Below, piece after piece: positions 48,941 through 48,983 of a stretch of 48,983 bases of DNA. The stretch covers positions 1 to 48,983 of the forward strand of contig DYDG01000005.1 in assembly GCA_020717845.1 (NCBI GenBank). The letters run 5' to 3'. Numbering within the stretch: the first letter of the stretch is position 1; every line of letters starts with the position of its first letter. Made by a program: the position numbers and the translations under genes. The stretch is from Marinifilum sp. (GTDB lineage Bacteria > UBA9089 > CG2-30-40-21). Below the pieces are notes generated by a model, which worked only from the letters and a program-made list of their open reading frames with translations, ran no database searches and was not told the DNA's origin.

Positions 48941-48983
48941 ACTCGATGTTCAAGGTTTTTCAACCTGTGATAGTCAGAATAGA
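48941..48983. repeat. Start of another ACTCGATGTTCAAGG element (runs off the window)
   Basis: 43 bp exactly complementary to 41389-41431, beginning with the 20 bp terminal repeat. The element continues beyond the window in the opposite orientation. Confidence 0.8.

Overview
The window looks like chromosomal DNA of an uncultured, anaerobic, sulfur-metabolising bacterium with an outer membrane. It is AT-rich to the eye and has good sigma70-type promoters (TTGACA / TATAAT with 16-18 bp spacers). The phylum cannot be fixed from this sequence. The outer-membrane logic (PorV-like barrel, FlgD-like C-terminal sorting domain) and the very high density of small palindromic repeats suit a candidate phylum related to the FCB / Omnitrophica / Desantisbacteria type of genome; that is inference.

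Layout. 0-2.4 kb: a secreted SH3-like protein and a repeat-filled intergenic region. 2.4-11.4 kb: two genes resembling the two subunits of phenylphosphate synthase (a split PEP-synthase-like dikinase), separated by a 4.2 kb block holding a small ORF, an AAA+ ATPase, a subtilisin-like protease (an IetAS-like predicted anti-phage pair) and the broken start of a type III restriction enzyme; then an HD-domain histidine kinase. 11.5-18 kb: two secreted FN3-type proteins built from the same module, with a BrnT-type toxin-antitoxin cassette and an attC-like palindrome between them, then a PorV-OmpA fusion. 18.3-31.3 kb: the dissimilatory sulfate pathway, sat-aprB-aprA then qmoA-qmoB-qmoC. This order is interrupted after aprA by a terminator and hicBA, and between qmoA and qmoB by about 3 kb of MNT/HEPN, ParDE-like, DUF4258 and DUF4160/DUF2442 modules, several of them decayed.

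31.4-39.8 kb: an AddB-like nuclease convergent with smc, a long repeat-rich gap, a fragment of a DNA methyltransferase and a VanZ-like gene. 39.9-49 kb: tRNA-Lys(TTT), hemB, a probable Re-citrate synthase with malate dehydrogenase, an HTH-DUF2723-TPR membrane protein, a response regulator overlapping cysS, and a hypothetical gene.

How the genes work together. Sat activates sulfate to APS, AprBA reduces APS to sulfite (or runs in reverse) and QmoABC links AprBA to the quinone pool. The citrate synthase and malate dehydrogenase fit the anaerobic carbon metabolism of such organisms. No dsrAB is present, so the direction of sulfur metabolism cannot be decided here.

The most notable structural theme is insertion. 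At least five families of short non-autonomous inverted-repeat elements sit at gene borders, and defence or toxin-antitoxin modules interrupt two metabolic gene clusters.
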